NCBI RefSeq assembly: GCF_000733475.1
Contig: NZ_JPFK01000007.1
Span: forward strand, 116,001 to 180,000
Origin: Mangrovimonas yunxiaonensis
GTDB taxonomy: Bacteria > Bacteroidota > Bacteroidia > Flavobacteriales > Flavobacteriaceae
Reading direction: 5' to 3'
Length of the DNA: 64,000 nucleotides
Shown: in pieces, positions 18,601 to 29,381 of the stretch
How the letters are laid out: each line of letters opens with the position of its first letter
Position numbering within the stretch: the stretch's first letter is position 1
The notes under the pieces: model-generated
What the model saw: only the letters and a program-made list of their open reading frames with translations
Told to the model about the DNA's origin: nothing
The model's database searches: none
Made by a program: the position numbers and the translations under genes

Positions 18601-18975
18601 ATGCCAACAATTTCACAATTAGTACGAAAAGGAAGAGCCAAAATAACCAAGAAGAGTAAATCGGCTGCTTTAGATTCGTGCCCACAGAGACGTGGGGTTT
18701 GTACGCGTGTATATACAACTACGCCAAAGAAACCAAACTCGGCAATGCGTAAAGTTGCAAGGGTAAGGTTAACAAACGGTAAGGAAGTAAACGCATACAT
18801 CCCAGGTGAGGGTCACAACCTACAAGAGCACTCGATAGTATTGGTTAGAGGTGGAAGGGTAAAAGATTTACCAGGTGTTAGATATCACATTGTTCGTGGT
18901 GCATTGGATACCGCAGGTGTTCAAGGTAGAACGCAACGTAGATCTAAGTATGGTGCAAAACGCCCTAAGAAGTAA
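18601..18975 (+). CDS. rpsL: 30S ribosomal protein S12
   Basis: A 124-residue decoding-centre protein. The conserved loops [10 protein letters not shown] (Lys43/Lys44) and [14 protein letters not shown] (Lys88) are wild type, i.e. none of the usual streptomycin-resistance substitutions at these lysines. First gene of the ribosomal supercluster, ~39 nt from its predicted transcription start, 23 bp before rpsG. No Shine-Dalgarno sequence; the leader before the ATG is AU-rich. Confidence 0.98.
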   Translation: MPTISQLVRKGRAKITKKSKSAALDSCPQRRGVCTRVYTTTPKKPNSAMRKVARVRLTNGKEVNAYIPGEGHNLQEHSIVLVRGGRVKDLPGVRYHIVRGALDTAGVQGRTQRRSKYGAKRPKK

Positions 18976-18998
18976 TTAAAAACTTTTAAGAAGAAGAC

Positions 18999-19475
18999 AT
19001 GAGAAAAAGACAAGCGAAAAAAAGGCCTCTTTTACCAGATCCACGTTTTAACGATCAGTTAGTGACGCGTTTCGTTAACATGATGATGTGGGATGGAAAG
19101 AAGTCTGTGGCTTTTAAAGTGTTTTACGAAGCAATAGATATCGTAGAGCAAAAGAAGACAGATGACGAGAAAACAGCTTTAGAAATTTGGAAAGATGCGC
19201 TTTCAAACGTGATGCCTCACGTAGAAGTGCGTAGCCGCCGTGTAGGTGGTGCTACATTCCAGATTCCTATGCAAATCCGTCCAGACCGTAAAGTGTCGAC
19301 TGCTATGAAGTGGTTAATCAACTTTGCGAGAAAAAGAAACGAAAAATCAATGCCTCAAAAATTAGCTGCCGAAATTTTAGCTGCGGCTAAAGAAGAAGGT
19401 GCTGCCGTTAAGAAAAGACTAGATACACATAGAATGGCAGAAGCAAATAAAGCATTCTCACACTTTAGATTTTAA
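18999..19475 (+). CDS. rpsG: 30S ribosomal protein S7
   Basis: A 158-residue primary binder of the 16S 3' major domain, nucleating head assembly near the E/P sites. Recognisable blocks: [14 protein letters not shown] at the N terminus, [17 protein letters not shown] and [12 protein letters not shown]. Six bp separate it from fusA, so the str order rpsL-rpsG-fusA is preserved. In E. coli S7 represses this operon; whether that applies here cannot be seen. Confidence 0.98.
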   Translation: MRKRQAKKRPLLPDPRFNDQLVTRFVNMMMWDGKKSVAFKVFYEAIDIVEQKKTDDEKTALEIWKDALSNVMPHVEVRSRRVGGATFQIPMQIRPDRKVSTAMKWLINFARKRNEKSMPQKLAAEILAAAKEEGAAVKKRLDTHRMAEANKAFSHFRF

Positions 19476-19481
19476 TAAAAA

Positions 19482-21608
19482 ATGGCAAGAGATTTAAAAT
19501 ATACAAGAAATATAGGTATTGCTGCTCATATTGATGCTGGTAAAACAACAACAACAGAGCGTATCCTTTTCTATACTGGAGTTAACCACAAAATTGGGGA
19601 AACCCACGAAGGTGCTTCAACTATGGACTGGATGGAGCAAGAGGCTGAAAGAGGTATTACCATTACTTCCGCTGCAACAACTTGTACGTGGAAATTCCCT
19701 ATGGAAAATGCTAAGCCATTACCAGAAACTAGCGATTATCATTTTAACATTATAGACACGCCTGGTCACGTTGACTTTACCGTAGAGGTAAACCGTTCGT
19801 TACGTGTATTAGACGGGTTAGTGTTCTTGTTCTCTGCAGTAGATGGTGTTGAGCCACAATCTGAAACCAACTGGCGTTTAGCAGATAACTATAAAGTACC
19901 TCGTATTGGGTTCGTTAACAAAATGGACCGTCAAGGGGCTAACTTCCTAGAAGTAAACAAGCAGGTAAAAGACATGTTGAAGTCTAACGCTGTGCCAATC
20001 GTTTTACCTATTGGAGATGAAGCAGACTTTAAAGGTATTGTAGACTTAGTTAAGAATAGAGCCGTAGTATGGCACGACGATAACTTCGGGTCGACTTTTG
20101 ATGTTGTTGATATTCCTGAAGATATGAAAGAAGAGGTTCGTGAATACAGAGCCTTATTGATCGAGGAAGTAGCTAGCTACGATGAGAATTTATTAGAGAA
20201 ATTCATGGAGGACGAAGACTCTATTACAGAAGCAGAAGTGCACGCTGCGCTTAGAGCTGCTGTAATGGATATGGCCATTATACCAATGGTATGTGGGTCG
20301 TCATTTAAAAATAAAGGAGTACAGTTCTTATTAGACGCTGTATGCCGTTATTTACCTTCGCCTTTAGATAGAGATAATATTGTTGGAACAAACCCAGATA
20401 CAGGAGAAGAAGAAGTGCGTAAGCCAGATGCACAAGCGCCATTTGCGGCCTTAGCATTTAAAATTGCTACCGATCCTTTCGTAGGACGTTTAGCATTCTT
20501 CCGTGCGTATTCTGGTCGTTTAGATGCGGGATCTTATATCCTAAACAACCGTTCAGGTAAAAAAGAGCGTATTTCGCGTATTTACCAAATGCACGCCAAC
20601 AAACAAAATGCAATCGATTTTATTGAAGCAGGAGATATTGGAGCAGCAGTAGGATTTAAAGACATCAAGACAGGAGATACCATGTCTGATGAGAAACATC
20701 CAATTGTTTTAGAATCGATGGATTTCCCAGATCCGGTAATTGGTATTGCTGTAGAGCCAAAAACCAAAGCCGATGTAGATAAGTTAGGTATGGCTTTAGC
20801 CAAGTTAGCTGAAGAAGATCCAACATTCACCGCTAGAACCGATGAAGCTTCAGGACAAACCATCATCTCAGGAATGGGAGAGCTTCACTTAGATATTATT
20901 GTAGACCGTCTTAAACGTGAGTTTAAGGTTGAAGTAAACCAAGGTCAGCCACAAGTAGAGTACAAAGAAGCTATTACAAAACGTGCCGATCATCGTGAGG
21001 TTTATAAGAAACAATCTGGTGGTCGTGGTAAATTCGCCGATATCGTATTTACCCTTGAGCCAGCAGAAGAAGGTAAAGTTGGTTTAGAATTCGTTTCAGA
21101 GATTAAAGGTGGTAACGTTCCTAAGGAATTTATTCCTTCAATCGAGAAAGGTTTCAAAGAAGCTATGAAAAATGGCCCATTAGCAGGTTACGAGGTAGAT
21201 GCGATGAAGGTTACATTAACCGATGGATCTTACCACGATGTAGATTCTGATCAATTATCATTCGAATTGGCTGCTAAAATAGGATTTAAATCGGCTGCAA
21301 AAGCTGCTAAATCTGTAATCATGGAGCCAATCATGAAACTAGAAGTGTTAACTCCAGAAGAAAACATGGGGGATATTGTAGGAGACCTTAACCGTCGTCG
21401 TGGTCAAGTTAACGACATGGGCGACAGAGCAGGTTCTAAAGTAATTAAGGCCGATGTGCCATTATCTGAAATGTTTGGTTACGTAACCTCTTTACGTACC
21501 TTATCATCAGGTCGTGCAACATCTACCATGGAATTCTCACATTATGCAGAAACACCTTCAAACATTGCCGAGGAAGTAATTAAGGCAGCAAAAGGCGTTG
21601 AAGCTTAA
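19482..21608 (+). CDS. fusA: Elongation factor G
   Basis: A 708-residue translocase GTPase. G1 AAHIDAGKT at 14-22, switch region [14 protein letters not shown]3 DTPGH at 92-96, G4 NKMD at 146-149; domains II-V follow, with the domain IV/V blocks [10 protein letters not shown] and MEPIMKLEV. It drives mRNA-tRNA movement after peptide bond formation. Bacteroidota often carry a second, divergent fusA; this copy in the str operon is the main translational one. There is no tuf gene after it; rpsJ follows at 11 bp, fusing the str and S10 operons. Confidence 0.98.
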   Translation: MARDLKYTRNIGIAAHIDAGKTTTTERILFYTGVNHKIGETHEGASTMDWMEQEAERGITITSAATTCTWKFPMENAKPLPETSDYHFNIIDTPGHVDFTVEVNRSLRVLDGLVFLFSAVDGVEPQSETNWRLADNYKVPRIGFVNKMDRQGANFLEVNKQVKDMLKSNAVPIVLPIGDEADFKGIVDLVKNRAVVWHDDNFGSTFDVVDIPEDMKEEVREYRALLIEEVASYDENLLEKFMEDEDSITEAEVHAALRAAVMDMAIIPMVCGSSFKNKGVQFLLDAVCRYLPSPLDRDNIVGTNPDTGEEEVRKPDAQAPFAALAFKIATDPFVGRLAFFRAYSGRLDAGSYILNNRSGKKERISRIYQMHANKQNAIDFIEAGDIGAAVGFKDIKTGDTMSDEKHPIVLESMDFPDPVIGIAVEPKTKADVDKLGMALAKLAEEDPTFTARTDEASGQTIISGMGELHLDIIVDRLKREFKVEVNQGQPQVEYKEAITKRADHREVYKKQSGGRGKFADIVFTLEPAEEGKVGLEFVSEIKGGNVPKEFIPSIEKGFKEAMKNGPLAGYEVDAMKVTLTDGSYHDVDSDQLSFELAAKIGFKSAAKAAKSVIMEPIMKLEVLTPEENMGDIVGDLNRRRGQVNDMGDRAGSKVIKADVPLSEMFGYVTSLRTLSSGRATSTMEFSHYAETPSNIAEEVIKAAKGVEA

Positions 21609-21619
21609 ACATTACGAAA

Positions 21620-21925
21620 ATGAGTCAAAAAATCAGAATAAAACTAAAATCGTACGATCACAACTTAGTAGACAAATCTGCTGATAAGATTGTAAAAACA
21701 GTAAAAAGTACGGGTGCTGTAGTAACTGGACCAATTCCATTACCAACACACAAGAAAATTTTCACTGTACTACGTTCGCCACACGTAAACAAGAAATCTA
21801 GAGAGCAGTTTCAATTAAGCTCTTACAAGAGATTACTTGACATCTACAGCTCATCATCAAAAACAATCGATGCTTTGATGAAACTAGAGTTGCCAAGTGG
21901 CGTAGAAGTAGAGATTAAAGTGTAA
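21620..21925 (+). CDS. rpsJ: 30S ribosomal protein S10 (NusE)
   Basis: A 101-residue protein of the 30S head that also acts as NusE in antitermination. Typical blocks: [46 protein letters not shown] and [11 protein letters not shown] at the C terminus. It is separated from rplC by 175 nt holding a repeat-like element and a strong hairpin, which is unusual because these two genes are normally adjacent. Confidence 0.98.
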   Translation: MSQKIRIKLKSYDHNLVDKSADKIVKTVKSTGAVVTGPIPLPTHKKIFTVLRSPHVNKKSREQFQLSSYKRLLDIYSSSSKTIDALMKLELPSGVEVEIKV

Positions 21926-21934
21926 TTGCATTCC

Positions 21935-22016
21935 TGCATTGGTAGGGGCTCTTAAACGAGGTTCCCGCTTTTGCGAGAATGGAAATGTCCCACCGCTGCG
22001 GGCGCGGGAAAAACGG
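21935..22016. repeat. Imperfect palindromic, GC-richer intergenic element
   Basis: The stretch between rpsJ and the hairpin is clearly GC-richer than its surroundings. It contains CATTCCTGCA and, later, TTTTGCGAGAATG as imperfect arms, and TTCCCGC (21962-21968) complementary to GCGGGAA (22004-22010). This resembles the short REP-like palindromes scattered in flavobacterial genomes. Only one copy is seen in the window, so calling it a repeat rests on its structure. Confidence 0.4.
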
Positions 22017-22025
22017 TAAAAATAC

Positions 22026-22064
22026 ATTTCAGGGTTGAAACGTATTTCGACCCTGAAATTTTTT
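22026..22064 (+). terminator. Terminator-like hairpin between rpsJ and rplC
   Basis: ATTTCAGGGT plus TGAAA pair with TTTCG plus ACCCTGAAAT around a CGTA loop: a 15-pair stem with a single T-G wobble, followed by six Ts. This is a canonical intrinsic terminator or attenuator, 37 nt before the rplC ATG. Confidence 0.8.
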
Positions 22065-22100
22065 AAATAAGTAAGTAACTATAAATTTTAATTAATAATT

Positions 22101-22718
22101 ATGTCTGGGTTAATAGGAAAAAAAATCGGTATGACCAGCATTTTCGATGCCAACGGGAAGAACATTCCATGTACGGTAATCCAAGCTGGGCCATGTATCG
22201 TTACCCAAGTCAGAACTGAAGAGGTTGACGGCTATAATGCGGTTCAATTAGGTTTCGATGACGCGACAGAAAAAAGTGCTACAAAAGCTGAATTAGGTCA
22301 CGCTAAAAAAGCTGGTACTTCTGTAAAGCGCAAAGTTGTTGAATTCAAAGGTTTTGATACGGAGTACAAGTTAGGTGACGCCATTACAGTAGAGCATTTT
22401 ACTGAAGGCGAATTTGTTGATGTGGCTGGCACATCAAAAGGAAAAGGATTCCAAGGTGTTGTAAAACGTCACGGTTTTGGTGGTGTAGGTCAAGCTACCC
22501 ACGGTCAACATAACCGTTTAAGAGCGCCTGGTTCTATTGGTGCTGCATCTTATCCTGCACGTGTATTTAAAGGTATGCGTATGGCCGGGAGAATGGGCGG
22601 CGAAAAAGTGAAAGTTCAAAATTTAAGAGTTTTAAAAGTAGTTCCAGAAAAGAATCTACTTGTTGTTAAAGGTTGTGTACCTGGACACAAAAACGCTTAT
22701 GTAATTGTAAGAAAGTAA
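22101..22718 (+). CDS. rplC: 50S ribosomal protein L3
   Basis: A 205-residue early-assembly protein binding near the 3' end of 23S rRNA with an extension toward the peptidyl-transferase centre. Typical: [15 protein letters not shown] at the N terminus, [15 protein letters not shown] and [20 protein letters not shown]. First gene after the rpsJ-rplC hairpin. Its stop TAA overlaps the rplD ATG by one base (TAATG), indicating coupled translation. Confidence 0.98.
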   Translation: MSGLIGKKIGMTSIFDANGKNIPCTVIQAGPCIVTQVRTEEVDGYNAVQLGFDDATEKSATKAELGHAKKAGTSVKRKVVEFKGFDTEYKLGDAITVEHFTEGEFVDVAGTSKGKGFQGVVKRHGFGGVGQATHGQHNRLRAPGSIGAASYPARVFKGMRMAGRMGGEKVKVQNLRVLKVVPEKNLLVVKGCVPGHKNAYVIVRK

Positions 22719-23347
22719 TGAAAGTAGCAGTTTTAGATATAAACGGAAAAGACACAGGTAGAAAGGTAGAACTTTCTAAAGATGTGTTTGCTATAGAGCC
22801 AAACAACCATGCTGTTTACTTAGATGTTAAGCAATATTTAGCAAACCAACGTCAAGGAACACACAAGGCTAAAGAGCGCGCAGAAATTACAGGAAGTACG
22901 CGTAAAATTAAAAAGCAAAAAGGAACTGGTACTGCAAGAGCAGGAAGTATTAAGTCTGGAGTTTTTAAAGGTGGTGGACGTATGTTTGGTCCAAGACCTA
23001 GAAACTACGGGTTTAAGCTTAACAAGAGCCTTAAGCGTTTAGCGCGTAAATCGGCCTTAAGTATGAAAGCTAACGAAAAAGCGATTACGGTACTAGAAGA
23101 TATTAACTTCGAAACACCAAAGACCAAAGAGTTTAAAGCGGTGCTAAAAGCCTTAAACCTAGAGGGTAAAAAATCGCTGTTTGTGTTGGGTGCGTCAAAT
23201 AATAATGTATATTTGTCGTCACGTAATTTACAAGGGCATGAAGTTGTAAATAACTCAGAATTAAGCACTTATAGAATTGTTAACGCAAACCAAGTGGTGC
23301 TTTTCGAGAGTTCATTAGAAGGAATTGAAACGAATTTAAGCAAATAA
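22718..23347 (+). CDS. rplD: 50S ribosomal protein L4
   Basis: A 209-residue protein lining the peptide exit tunnel. Typical: [19 protein letters not shown], the loop [31 protein letters not shown] and [12 protein letters not shown]. In E. coli L4 represses the S10 operon both by attenuation and at translation. The start overlaps the rplC stop; the longer reading from 22673 would run inside rplC and is rejected. Confidence 0.97.
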   Translation: MKVAVLDINGKDTGRKVELSKDVFAIEPNNHAVYLDVKQYLANQRQGTHKAKERAEITGSTRKIKKQKGTGTARAGSIKSGVFKGGGRMFGPRPRNYGFKLNKSLKRLARKSALSMKANEKAITVLEDINFETPKTKEFKAVLKALNLEGKKSLFVLGASNNNVYLSSRNLQGHEVVNNSELSTYRIVNANQVVLFESSLEGIETNLSK

Positions 23348-23352
23348 GAACC

Positions 23353-23643
23353 ATGAATATCTTAATAAAACCTATAATCACAGAAAAAGCGACCACTCAA
23401 AGCGAGACTTTGAATGCTTATGCTTTTGAGGTGAACGCCAAGGCGAACAAGATAGAAATTAAGCAAGCGGTAGAAGCTGCTTATGGGGTTTCTGTTGAAA
23501 AAGTTCGTACAATAAATGTCCGTCCAGAAAGAAGAACGCGTTATACTAAAACGGGTATTCAGCACGGTAAAACAAAAGCCATTAAAAAGGCTATCGTTCA
23601 AGTGACGGAAGGTGAGATTATTGATTTATACAGTAATATGTAA
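23353..23643 (+). CDS. rplW: 50S ribosomal protein L23
   Basis: A 96-residue protein at the exit of the peptide tunnel, the docking site for trigger factor and SRP. Typical: ILIKPIITEKAT at the start, YAFEVNAKANKIEIKQAVEAAYGV, and VRTINVRPERRTRYT. Gaps of 5 bp to rplD and 10 bp to rplB. Confidence 0.97.
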   Translation: MNILIKPIITEKATTQSETLNAYAFEVNAKANKIEIKQAVEAAYGVSVEKVRTINVRPERRTRYTKTGIQHGKTKAIKKAIVQVTEGEIIDLYSNM

Positions 23644-23653
23644 ATAGACTAAA

Positions 23654-24481
23654 ATGTCAGTAAAGAAATTAAAACCAATCACGCCAGGTCAGCGTTTTAG
23701 AGTAGTTAATGGGTATGACGCCATTACTACTGATAAGCCGGAGAAAAGCTTGCTTGCTCCGAAAAAAAGATCTGGTGGTAGAAACAGTCAAGGAAAAATG
23801 ACCATGCGCTATATTGGTGGAGGTCATAAAAAACGTTATCGTATTATCGATTTCAAACGTAACAAAGCAGGTGTTTCTGCAGAAGTTATGTCTATCGAGT
23901 ACGATCCAAACAGAACTGCATTCATCGCTTTGTTAAAGTACGAAGATGGTGAAAAGAGATATATCATTGCACAAAACGGCCTTCAAGTTGGTCAAAACGT
24001 TATTTCTGGACAAGAAAACGTGCCAACCGAAATAGGCAATACCATGCCATTAAGCAAAATTCCATTAGGAACCATTATTTCTTGTGTAGAGCTACGTCCA
24101 GGCCAAGGAGCCGTAATGGCGCGTTCGGCTGGAGCATTTGCCCAGTTAATGGCAAGAGATGGTAAGTTTGCGACCATAAAATTACCATCGGGAGAAACCC
24201 GTTTGGTGTTGGTGTCGTGTATGGCTACCATAGGGGTTGTGTCTAACTCAGACCACCAATTGTTAGTATCTGGTAAAGCAGGTAGAAGCCGTTGGTTAGG
24301 TAGAAGACCAAGAACCAGACCAGTAGTAATGAACCCAGTAGATCACCCAATGGGTGGTGGTGAAGGACGTGCCTCTGGAGGACATCCACGTTCTAGAAAA
24401 GGGTTACCAGCTAAAGGCTATAGAACACGTTCTAAAACCAAAGCAAGTAATAAGTATATTGTAGAACGTAGAAAGAAATAA
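23654..24481 (+). CDS. rplB: 50S ribosomal protein L2
   Basis: A 275-residue protein needed for subunit joining and peptidyl transfer. The C-terminal block [21 protein letters not shown] holds the conserved His of the GGGEGR region. The N terminus ([20 protein letters not shown]) and the RNA-binding block [20 protein letters not shown] are standard. Six bp before rpsS. Confidence 0.98.
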   Translation: MSVKKLKPITPGQRFRVVNGYDAITTDKPEKSLLAPKKRSGGRNSQGKMTMRYIGGGHKKRYRIIDFKRNKAGVSAEVMSIEYDPNRTAFIALLKYEDGEKRYIIAQNGLQVGQNVISGQENVPTEIGNTMPLSKIPLGTIISCVELRPGQGAVMARSAGAFAQLMARDGKFATIKLPSGETRLVLVSCMATIGVVSNSDHQLLVSGKAGRSRWLGRRPRTRPVVMNPVDHPMGGGEGRASGGHPRSRKGLPAKGYRTRSKTKASNKYIVERRKK

Positions 24482-24487
24482 TAAGAC

Positions 24488-24766
24488 ATGGCAAGATCAT
24501 TAAAAAAAGGACCTTACGTTCATTTTAAATTAGAAAGAAAAGTTCAAGCCAATGTAGAATCTGGTAAGAAAACTGTAATCAAAACTTGGTCAAGAGCCAG
24601 TATGATTACTCCAGATTTTGTTGGTCAAACTATAGCTGTACATAACGGGCGCCAATTTGTGCCGGTTTACGTAACAGAAAACATGGTAGGACATAAATTA
24701 GGAGAATTCTCGCCAACAAGATCTTACAGAGGTCATGGAGGTTCTAAAAATAAAGGAAAAAGATAA
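24488..24766 (+). CDS. rpsS: 30S ribosomal protein S19
   Basis: A 92-residue head protein near the A-site finger. Typical: [42 protein letters not shown] split over the core, and [17 protein letters not shown] at the end. Very short spacers (6 bp) on both sides show tight operon packing. Confidence 0.97.
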   Translation: MARSLKKGPYVHFKLERKVQANVESGKKTVIKTWSRASMITPDFVGQTIAVHNGRQFVPVYVTENMVGHKLGEFSPTRSYRGHGGSKNKGKR

Positions 24767-24772
24767 TAAGCT

Positions 24773-25180
24773 ATGGGAAGTCGCAAAAAACAAATGGCAG
24801 ACGCTATTAAGGAACAGAAGAAGCAGATTGCTTTCGCCAAGCTTAATAACTGTCCTACGTCTCCAAGAAAAATGCGTTTAGTAGCCGATTTAGTAAGAGG
24901 CGAACGCGTAGAGAGAGCTCTAAATATCTTAAAATTCAGCCAAAAAGAAGCATCAAACCGTTTAGAAAAGCTATTGCTTTCTGCTATTGCCAACTGGCAA
25001 GCAAAAAACGAAGATGCCGATATCGAATCAGCTGAACTTTATGTGAAGGAAATTAGAGTAGACGGTGGTGCAATGTTAAAAAGATTACGCCCAGCACCAC
25101 AAGGTCGTGCTCATAGAATTAGAAAACGCTCAAACCACGTAACTGTTGTGGTTGATGCTAATAATAAAACACAAAGTTAA
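24773..25180 (+). CDS. rplV: 50S ribosomal protein L22
   Basis: A 135-residue protein whose beta-hairpin reaches the tunnel constriction. Core family blocks: [40 protein letters not shown], and the hairpin region [20 protein letters not shown]. It has an N-terminal extension of ~20 residues rich in Lys and Gln ([19 protein letters not shown]), common in this phylum. Confidence 0.97.
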   Translation: MGSRKKQMADAIKEQKKQIAFAKLNNCPTSPRKMRLVADLVRGERVERALNILKFSQKEASNRLEKLLLSAIANWQAKNEDADIESAELYVKEIRVDGGAMLKRLRPAPQGRAHRIRKRSNHVTVVVDANNKTQS

Positions 25181-25189
25181 GATAGAGGT

Positions 25190-25894
25190 ATGGGACAAAA
25201 AACAAATCCAATAGGAAACCGTTTAGGAATCATCAGAGGATGGGAATCCAACTGGTTTGGTGGAAACGACTATGGAGATAAGCTTGCCGAAGACGACAAG
25301 ATTAGAAAATACATCCACGCGCGTCTATCTAAAGCAAGTGTTTCAAGAGTAATCATCGAGCGCACCCTTAAACTTGTAACCGTTACTATCACTACTGCCC
25401 GCCCAGGTATCATTATCGGGAAAGGTGGCCAAGAGGTAGATAAGTTAAAAGAGGAGCTTAAAAAGATTACTGGTAAAGAAGTTCAAATAAACATATTTGA
25501 AATTAAAAGACCGGAACTAGATGCACACCTAGTTGCAGCAAGCATTGCACGCCAAATAGAGAACCGTATCTCTTACCGTCGTGCCATTAAAATGGCTATT
25601 GCCGCAACTATGAGAATGAATGCTGAAGGAATTAAAATTCAAATTAGTGGTCGTTTAAACGGCGCCGAAATGGCACGTAGCGAGCACTACAAAGAAGGCC
25701 GTATTCCTTTATCTACATTTAGAGCCGATATTGACTATGCTTTAGTTGAAGCCCACACTACCTACGGTAGATTAGGGATTAAAGTATGGATCATGAAAGG
25801 CGAAGTATATGGAAAAAGAGAGCTTTCTCCGCTTGTTGGATTGTCTAAGAAGCAAGGAAAAGGTGGACGTGGAAAATCCCGTCGTAGAAAGTAA
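25190..25894 (+). CDS. rpsC: 30S ribosomal protein S3
   Basis: A 234-residue protein at the mRNA entry channel. N-terminal [22 protein letters not shown] domain with the [14 protein letters not shown] loop; C-terminal domain with [20 protein letters not shown] and the usual basic tail [15 protein letters not shown]. Twenty bp before rplP. Confidence 0.97.
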   Translation: MGQKTNPIGNRLGIIRGWESNWFGGNDYGDKLAEDDKIRKYIHARLSKASVSRVIIERTLKLVTVTITTARPGIIIGKGGQEVDKLKEELKKITGKEVQINIFEIKRPELDAHLVAASIARQIENRISYRRAIKMAIAATMRMNAEGIKIQISGRLNGAEMARSEHYKEGRIPLSTFRADIDYALVEAHTTYGRLGIKVWIMKGEVYGKRELSPLVGLSKKQGKGGRGKSRRRK

Positions 25895-25914
25895 TTTTTT
25901 AAACAAGAAAGAAC

Positions 25915-26340
25915 ATGTTACAGCCTAAGAAAACAAAATTTCGTAAGCAACAAAAAGGGCGCATGAAAGGAAATGCCGGAAGAGGGCATAGACTAACAAG
26001 CGGTTCTTTTGGAATAAAATCTTTAGACGCTAAGTTTGTTACAGCACGTCAAATAGAAGCCGCGCGTATTGCCGCCACACGTTACATGAAAAGAGAAGGG
26101 TCTATCTGGATTAAAATTTTCCCAGATAAGCCAATTACCAAGAAGCCTCTTGAAGTACGTATGGGTAAAGGTAAAGGTGCCGTTGAATATTGGGCAGCCG
26201 TAGTTAAACCAGGTAGAATGTTATTTGAAGTAGGCGGTGTGCCTTTAGAAACAGCTAAAGAAGCATTGCGATTAGCAGCACAAAAATTACCTGTAAGAAC
26301 TAAGTTTGTTGTTGCAAGAGATTACGAACACGACGCATAA
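25915..26340 (+). CDS. rplP: 50S ribosomal protein L16
   Basis: A 141-residue protein beside the A-site tRNA. Typical: [41 protein letters not shown], the arginine-containing loop [16 protein letters not shown], and [12 protein letters not shown]. Thirteen bp before rpmC. Confidence 0.97.
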   Translation: MLQPKKTKFRKQQKGRMKGNAGRGHRLTSGSFGIKSLDAKFVTARQIEAARIAATRYMKREGSIWIKIFPDKPITKKPLEVRMGKGKGAVEYWAAVVKPGRMLFEVGGVPLETAKEALRLAAQKLPVRTKFVVARDYEHDA

Positions 26341-26353
26341 TTTATTTGATATT

Positions 26354-26545
26354 ATGAAACAATCAGAAATTAAAGAATTATCTGTAGCTGAGTTGCAAGA
26401 GAAACTTAGTGAGACAAAACAGAGCTATTCAGAGTTAAAAATGGCTCATACGATTTCTCCTTTAGAGAATCCAATTCAATTACGTGCCGTAAGACGTACC
26501 GTAGCTAGAATTGCAACCGAATTAACTAAAAGAGATTTACAATAA
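26354..26545 (+). CDS. rpmC: 50S ribosomal protein L29
   Basis: A 63-residue two-helix protein near the tunnel exit. Sequence MKQSEIKELSVAELQEKLSE then KMAHTISPLENPIQLRAVRR is typical. The ATG at 26354 gives the normal length; the in-frame extension to 26306 would lie inside rplP. Confidence 0.95.
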   Translation: MKQSEIKELSVAELQEKLSETKQSYSELKMAHTISPLENPIQLRAVRRTVARIATELTKRDLQ

Positions 26546-26559
26546 TTCTGCAGTAGAAT

Positions 26560-26817
26560 ATGGAAACAAGAAATTTAAGAAAAGAACGTATAGGTGTAGT
26601 TACTAGTAACAAAATGCAGAAATCGATTGTAGTTTCTGAAGTGAAAAAAGTAAAGCACCCAATGTACGGTAAATTCGTATTAAAAACGAAAAAGTACGTT
26701 GCACACGACGAACAGAACGATTGTAACATTGGAGATACTGTAAAAATCATGGAAACAAAACCCATGAGTAAATCCAAATGTTGGAGACTAGTTGAAATAA
26801 TTGAAAGAGCGAAGTAA
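26560..26817 (+). CDS. rpsQ: 30S ribosomal protein S17
   Basis: An 85-residue OB-fold protein of the 30S body. Typical: [59 protein letters not shown]. Only 2 bp separate it from rplN. Confidence 0.97.
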   Translation: METRNLRKERIGVVTSNKMQKSIVVSEVKKVKHPMYGKFVLKTKKYVAHDEQNDCNIGDTVKIMETKPMSKSKCWRLVEIIERAK

Positions 26818-26819
26818 TT

Positions 26820-27188
26820 ATGGTACAGACTGAATCAAGATTAAAAGTAGCCGATAACACCGGAGCCAAGGAAGTATTAACCATACGTGTACTTGGTGGT
26901 ACTAAAAGACGATATGCTTCTGTAGGCGATAAAATAGTTGTTTCTGTAAAAGAAGCCACGCCAAACGGAAACATTAAAAAAGGTGCCGTTTCTACAGCAG
27001 TAGTAGTACGTACAGTAAAAGAAGTACGTCGACCAGACGGATCATACATCAGATTCGACGACAACGCCTGTGTCCTTCTAAACCCACAAGGGGAAATGAG
27101 AGGAACACGTGTGTTTGGTCCTGTAGCAAGAGAACTTCGTGATAAACAATTCATGAAAATTGTATCATTAGCACCAGAAGTGCTTTAA
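26820..27188 (+). CDS. rplN: 50S ribosomal protein L14
   Basis: A 122-residue protein at the subunit interface. Starts [19 protein letters not shown]; contains [20 protein letters not shown], the block [19 protein letters not shown], and ends [10 protein letters not shown]. First gene of the classical spc section. Confidence 0.98.
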   Translation: MVQTESRLKVADNTGAKEVLTIRVLGGTKRRYASVGDKIVVSVKEATPNGNIKKGAVSTAVVVRTVKEVRRPDGSYIRFDDNACVLLNPQGEMRGTRVFGPVARELRDKQFMKIVSLAPEVL

Positions 27189-27200
27189 TGAAATTAAAAA

Positions 27201-27512
27201 ATGACAAAGCTTAAAATTAAATCAGGAGATACCGTAAAAGTTATTGCTGGAGATCACAAAGGGACCGAAGGTAAAGTACTTAAGGTATTAAAAGATAAGA
27301 ACAAGGCGATTGTTGAAGGTGTAAACTTGGTGAAAAAACACATGAAACCAAGTGCGCAAAACCCTCAAGGCGGAATCGTTGAAAAAGAAGCAGCTATTCA
27401 TGTATCTAACCTATCTTTGTTAACCCCAAAAGGCGAGACAACACGAGCTGGATACAGAATGGAAGGAGACAAGAAAGTAAGATTTGCTAAAAAATCTAAT
27501 GAAGTAATTTAG
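27201..27512 (+). CDS. rplX: 50S ribosomal protein L24
   Basis: A 103-residue assembly initiator with a KOW motif near the N terminus ([20 protein letters not shown]). The rest ([37 protein letters not shown]) is standard. Two bp before rplE. Confidence 0.97.
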   Translation: MTKLKIKSGDTVKVIAGDHKGTEGKVLKVLKDKNKAIVEGVNLVKKHMKPSAQNPQGGIVEKEAAIHVSNLSLLTPKGETTRAGYRMEGDKKVRFAKKSNEVI

Positions 27513-27514
27513 TT

Positions 27515-28066
27515 ATGGCATATACACCGAGACTTAAAGAAGAATACAAGAGCAGAATTATATCGGCTCTTACAGAGGAATTTGGTTACAAAAATGTTAT
27601 GCAAGTTCCTAAGCTAAAGAAAATCGTTTTATCTAAAGGTATTGGAGCTGCTGTTGCCGACAAAAAGTTAATCGACCATGGTGTTGATGAACTGACAACC
27701 ATTACTGGGCAAAAAGCCGTAGCAACCATGTCTAAAAAAGACGTTGCTTCGTTCAAGCTTCGTAAAGGCATGCCCATAGGAACTAAAGTTACTTTACGTG
27801 GCGAGCGTATGTACGAATTTTTAGATCGTTTAATTACATCGGCCTTACCACGTGTAAGAGATTTTAATGGTATTAAAGCCACAGGTTTTGATGGAAGAGG
27901 TAACTACAACTTAGGAATTACCGAACAAATTATCTTCCCAGAAATCGATATCGATAAGGTAAACAAGATTTCTGGTATGGACATTACATTTGTAACCAGC
28001 GCAGAAACCGATAAAGAGGCAAAATCATTATTAACACAATTAGGATTACCTTTTAAAAAGAACTAA
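27515..28066 (+). CDS. rplE: 50S ribosomal protein L5
   Basis: A 183-residue protein of the central protuberance that carries 5S rRNA and touches P-site tRNA. Typical: [60 protein letters not shown] and [20 protein letters not shown]. Two bp before rpsN. Confidence 0.98.
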   Translation: MAYTPRLKEEYKSRIISALTEEFGYKNVMQVPKLKKIVLSKGIGAAVADKKLIDHGVDELTTITGQKAVATMSKKDVASFKLRKGMPIGTKVTLRGERMYEFLDRLITSALPRVRDFNGIKATGFDGRGNYNLGITEQIIFPEIDIDKVNKISGMDITFVTSAETDKEAKSLLTQLGLPFKKN

Positions 28067-28068
28067 AT

Positions 28069-28338
28069 ATGGCTAAAGAATCAATGAAAGCCCGTGAGGT
28101 AAAGCGAGCTAAAACCGTAGCTAAATATGCAGAGAAACGCAAAGCTTTAAAAGAAGCTGGCGAATACGAAGCATTACAAAAGCTGCCAAAAAACGCTTCA
28201 CCAGTACGTATGCACAACCGTTGTAAACTAACTGGACGACCAAAAGGTTATATGAGACAATTTGGTATCTCACGTGTAATGTTCAGAGAGATGGCTAACA
28301 AAGGGTTAATACCTGGCGTTAAGAAAGCCAGCTGGTAA
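28069..28338 (+). CDS. rpsN: 30S ribosomal protein S14
   Basis: An 89-residue head protein. It is the longer, zinc-free (C-minus) form: only one Cys ([19 protein letters not shown]), no CxxC pairs. The end [20 protein letters not shown] is standard. A 75-nt gap to rpsH follows, longer than elsewhere in this operon. Confidence 0.97.
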   Translation: MAKESMKAREVKRAKTVAKYAEKRKALKEAGEYEALQKLPKNASPVRMHNRCKLTGRPKGYMRQFGISRVMFREMANKGLIPGVKKASW

Positions 28339-28413
28339 AAAAACAAATATAAACGGGTATCAGGTTTAATGTTGAAAGACAATATTAAAAACCGTTACCG
28401 AAATTTAATAACT

Positions 28414-28815
28414 ATGTATTCAGATCCAATAGCGGATTATTTAACGCGAATTAGAAACGCTGTACGTGCTAACCACAGAGTGGTGGAGATTCCAGCATCT
28501 AACTTAAAAAAAGAGATAACTAAAATATTATTCGACCAAGGATATATTTTAAGTTACAAATTTGACGACTCTGCGTCGGCTCAAGGGACCATTAAAATAG
28601 CCCTTAAGTACAACAAAGACACCAAAGAGTCTGTTATTAAAAAAATACAGAGAATTAGTAAACCAGGTTTACGTAAGTACTCAAGCTCTAAAGAGCTACC
28701 ACGTGTATTAAACGGTTTAGGGATTGCCATTGTATCGACCTCTCACGGTGTTATGACAGGCAAGCAGGCCCAACAAGCCAACGTAGGTGGAGAAGTATTG
28801 TGTTACGTATACTAA
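28414..28815 (+). CDS. rpsH: 30S ribosomal protein S8
   Basis: A 133-residue protein of the 30S central domain; in E. coli also the translational repressor of the spc operon. Typical: YSDPIADYLTRIRNAVRANH at the start and RVLNGLGIAIVSTSHGVMTG near the end, finishing GGEVLCYVY. ATG at 28414 gives the usual length; an upstream ATG at 28369 would add 15 residues not found in S8. Confidence 0.97.
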   Translation: MYSDPIADYLTRIRNAVRANHRVVEIPASNLKKEITKILFDQGYILSYKFDDSASAQGTIKIALKYNKDTKESVIKKIQRISKPGLRKYSSSKELPRVLNGLGIAIVSTSHGVMTGKQAQQANVGGEVLCYVY

Positions 28816-28828
28816 AAAGCTGAAAAAC

Positions 28829-29371
28829 ATGTCAAGAATAGGTAATAGCCCAATAGAAATCCCAGAAGGAGTAACCGTAGACATTAATAATAATGTTGTT
28901 ACCGTAAAAGGGAAATTAGGAGAATTAACCCAAGAAATTTCAGCAGTATCTGTAAAGGTAGAAGATGGAAACTTATTGGTAGAACGTTCTTCTGAGAAAA
29001 AAGATGAAAAATCGAAACACGGTTTGTACAGAGCTTTAATCAATAACATGATTGAAGGCGTTTCTAAAGGTTGGACAAAAGAATTAGAGTTAGTAGGGGT
29101 AGGATATAGAGCCAGTAACCAAGGCCAAAAATTAGATTTAGCCCTAGGTTTCTCTCATAATATTGTTTTAGATCTTGCACCAGAGGTGAAAGTAGAAACC
29201 ATCTCTGAAAAAGGAAAGAACCCAATTATCAAGCTAACATCGCACGATAAGCAACTTGTAGGACAAGTAGCAGCAAAAATTCGCTCTTTCCGTAAGCCAG
29301 AACCTTATAAAGGAAAAGGAATTAAATTTGTTGGTGAACAAATTAGAAGAAAAGCAGGTAAATCAGCATAA
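28829..29371 (+). CDS. rplF: 50S ribosomal protein L6
   Basis: A 180-residue two-domain protein near the factor-binding stalk base. Starts MSRIGNSPIEIPEGVTVDIN; second domain with VGVGYRASNQGQKLDLALGF and the C-terminal GKGIKFVGEQIRRKAGK signature. The ATG at 28829 is chosen over 28787, which lies within rpsH. Confidence 0.97.
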   Translation: MSRIGNSPIEIPEGVTVDINNNVVTVKGKLGELTQEISAVSVKVEDGNLLVERSSEKKDEKSKHGLYRALINNMIEGVSKGWTKELELVGVGYRASNQGQKLDLALGFSHNIVLDLAPEVKVETISEKGKNPIIKLTSHDKQLVGQVAAKIRSFRKPEPYKGKGIKFVGEQIRRKAGKSA

Positions 29372-29381
29372 TAATTAAGTT

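Noticed and set aside
21926..22020. Possible tRNA or small RNA gene in the rpsJ-rplC gap
   Set aside because: No cloverleaf arms or CCA-type acceptor pairing could be drawn; the palindromic parts fit a REP-like element.
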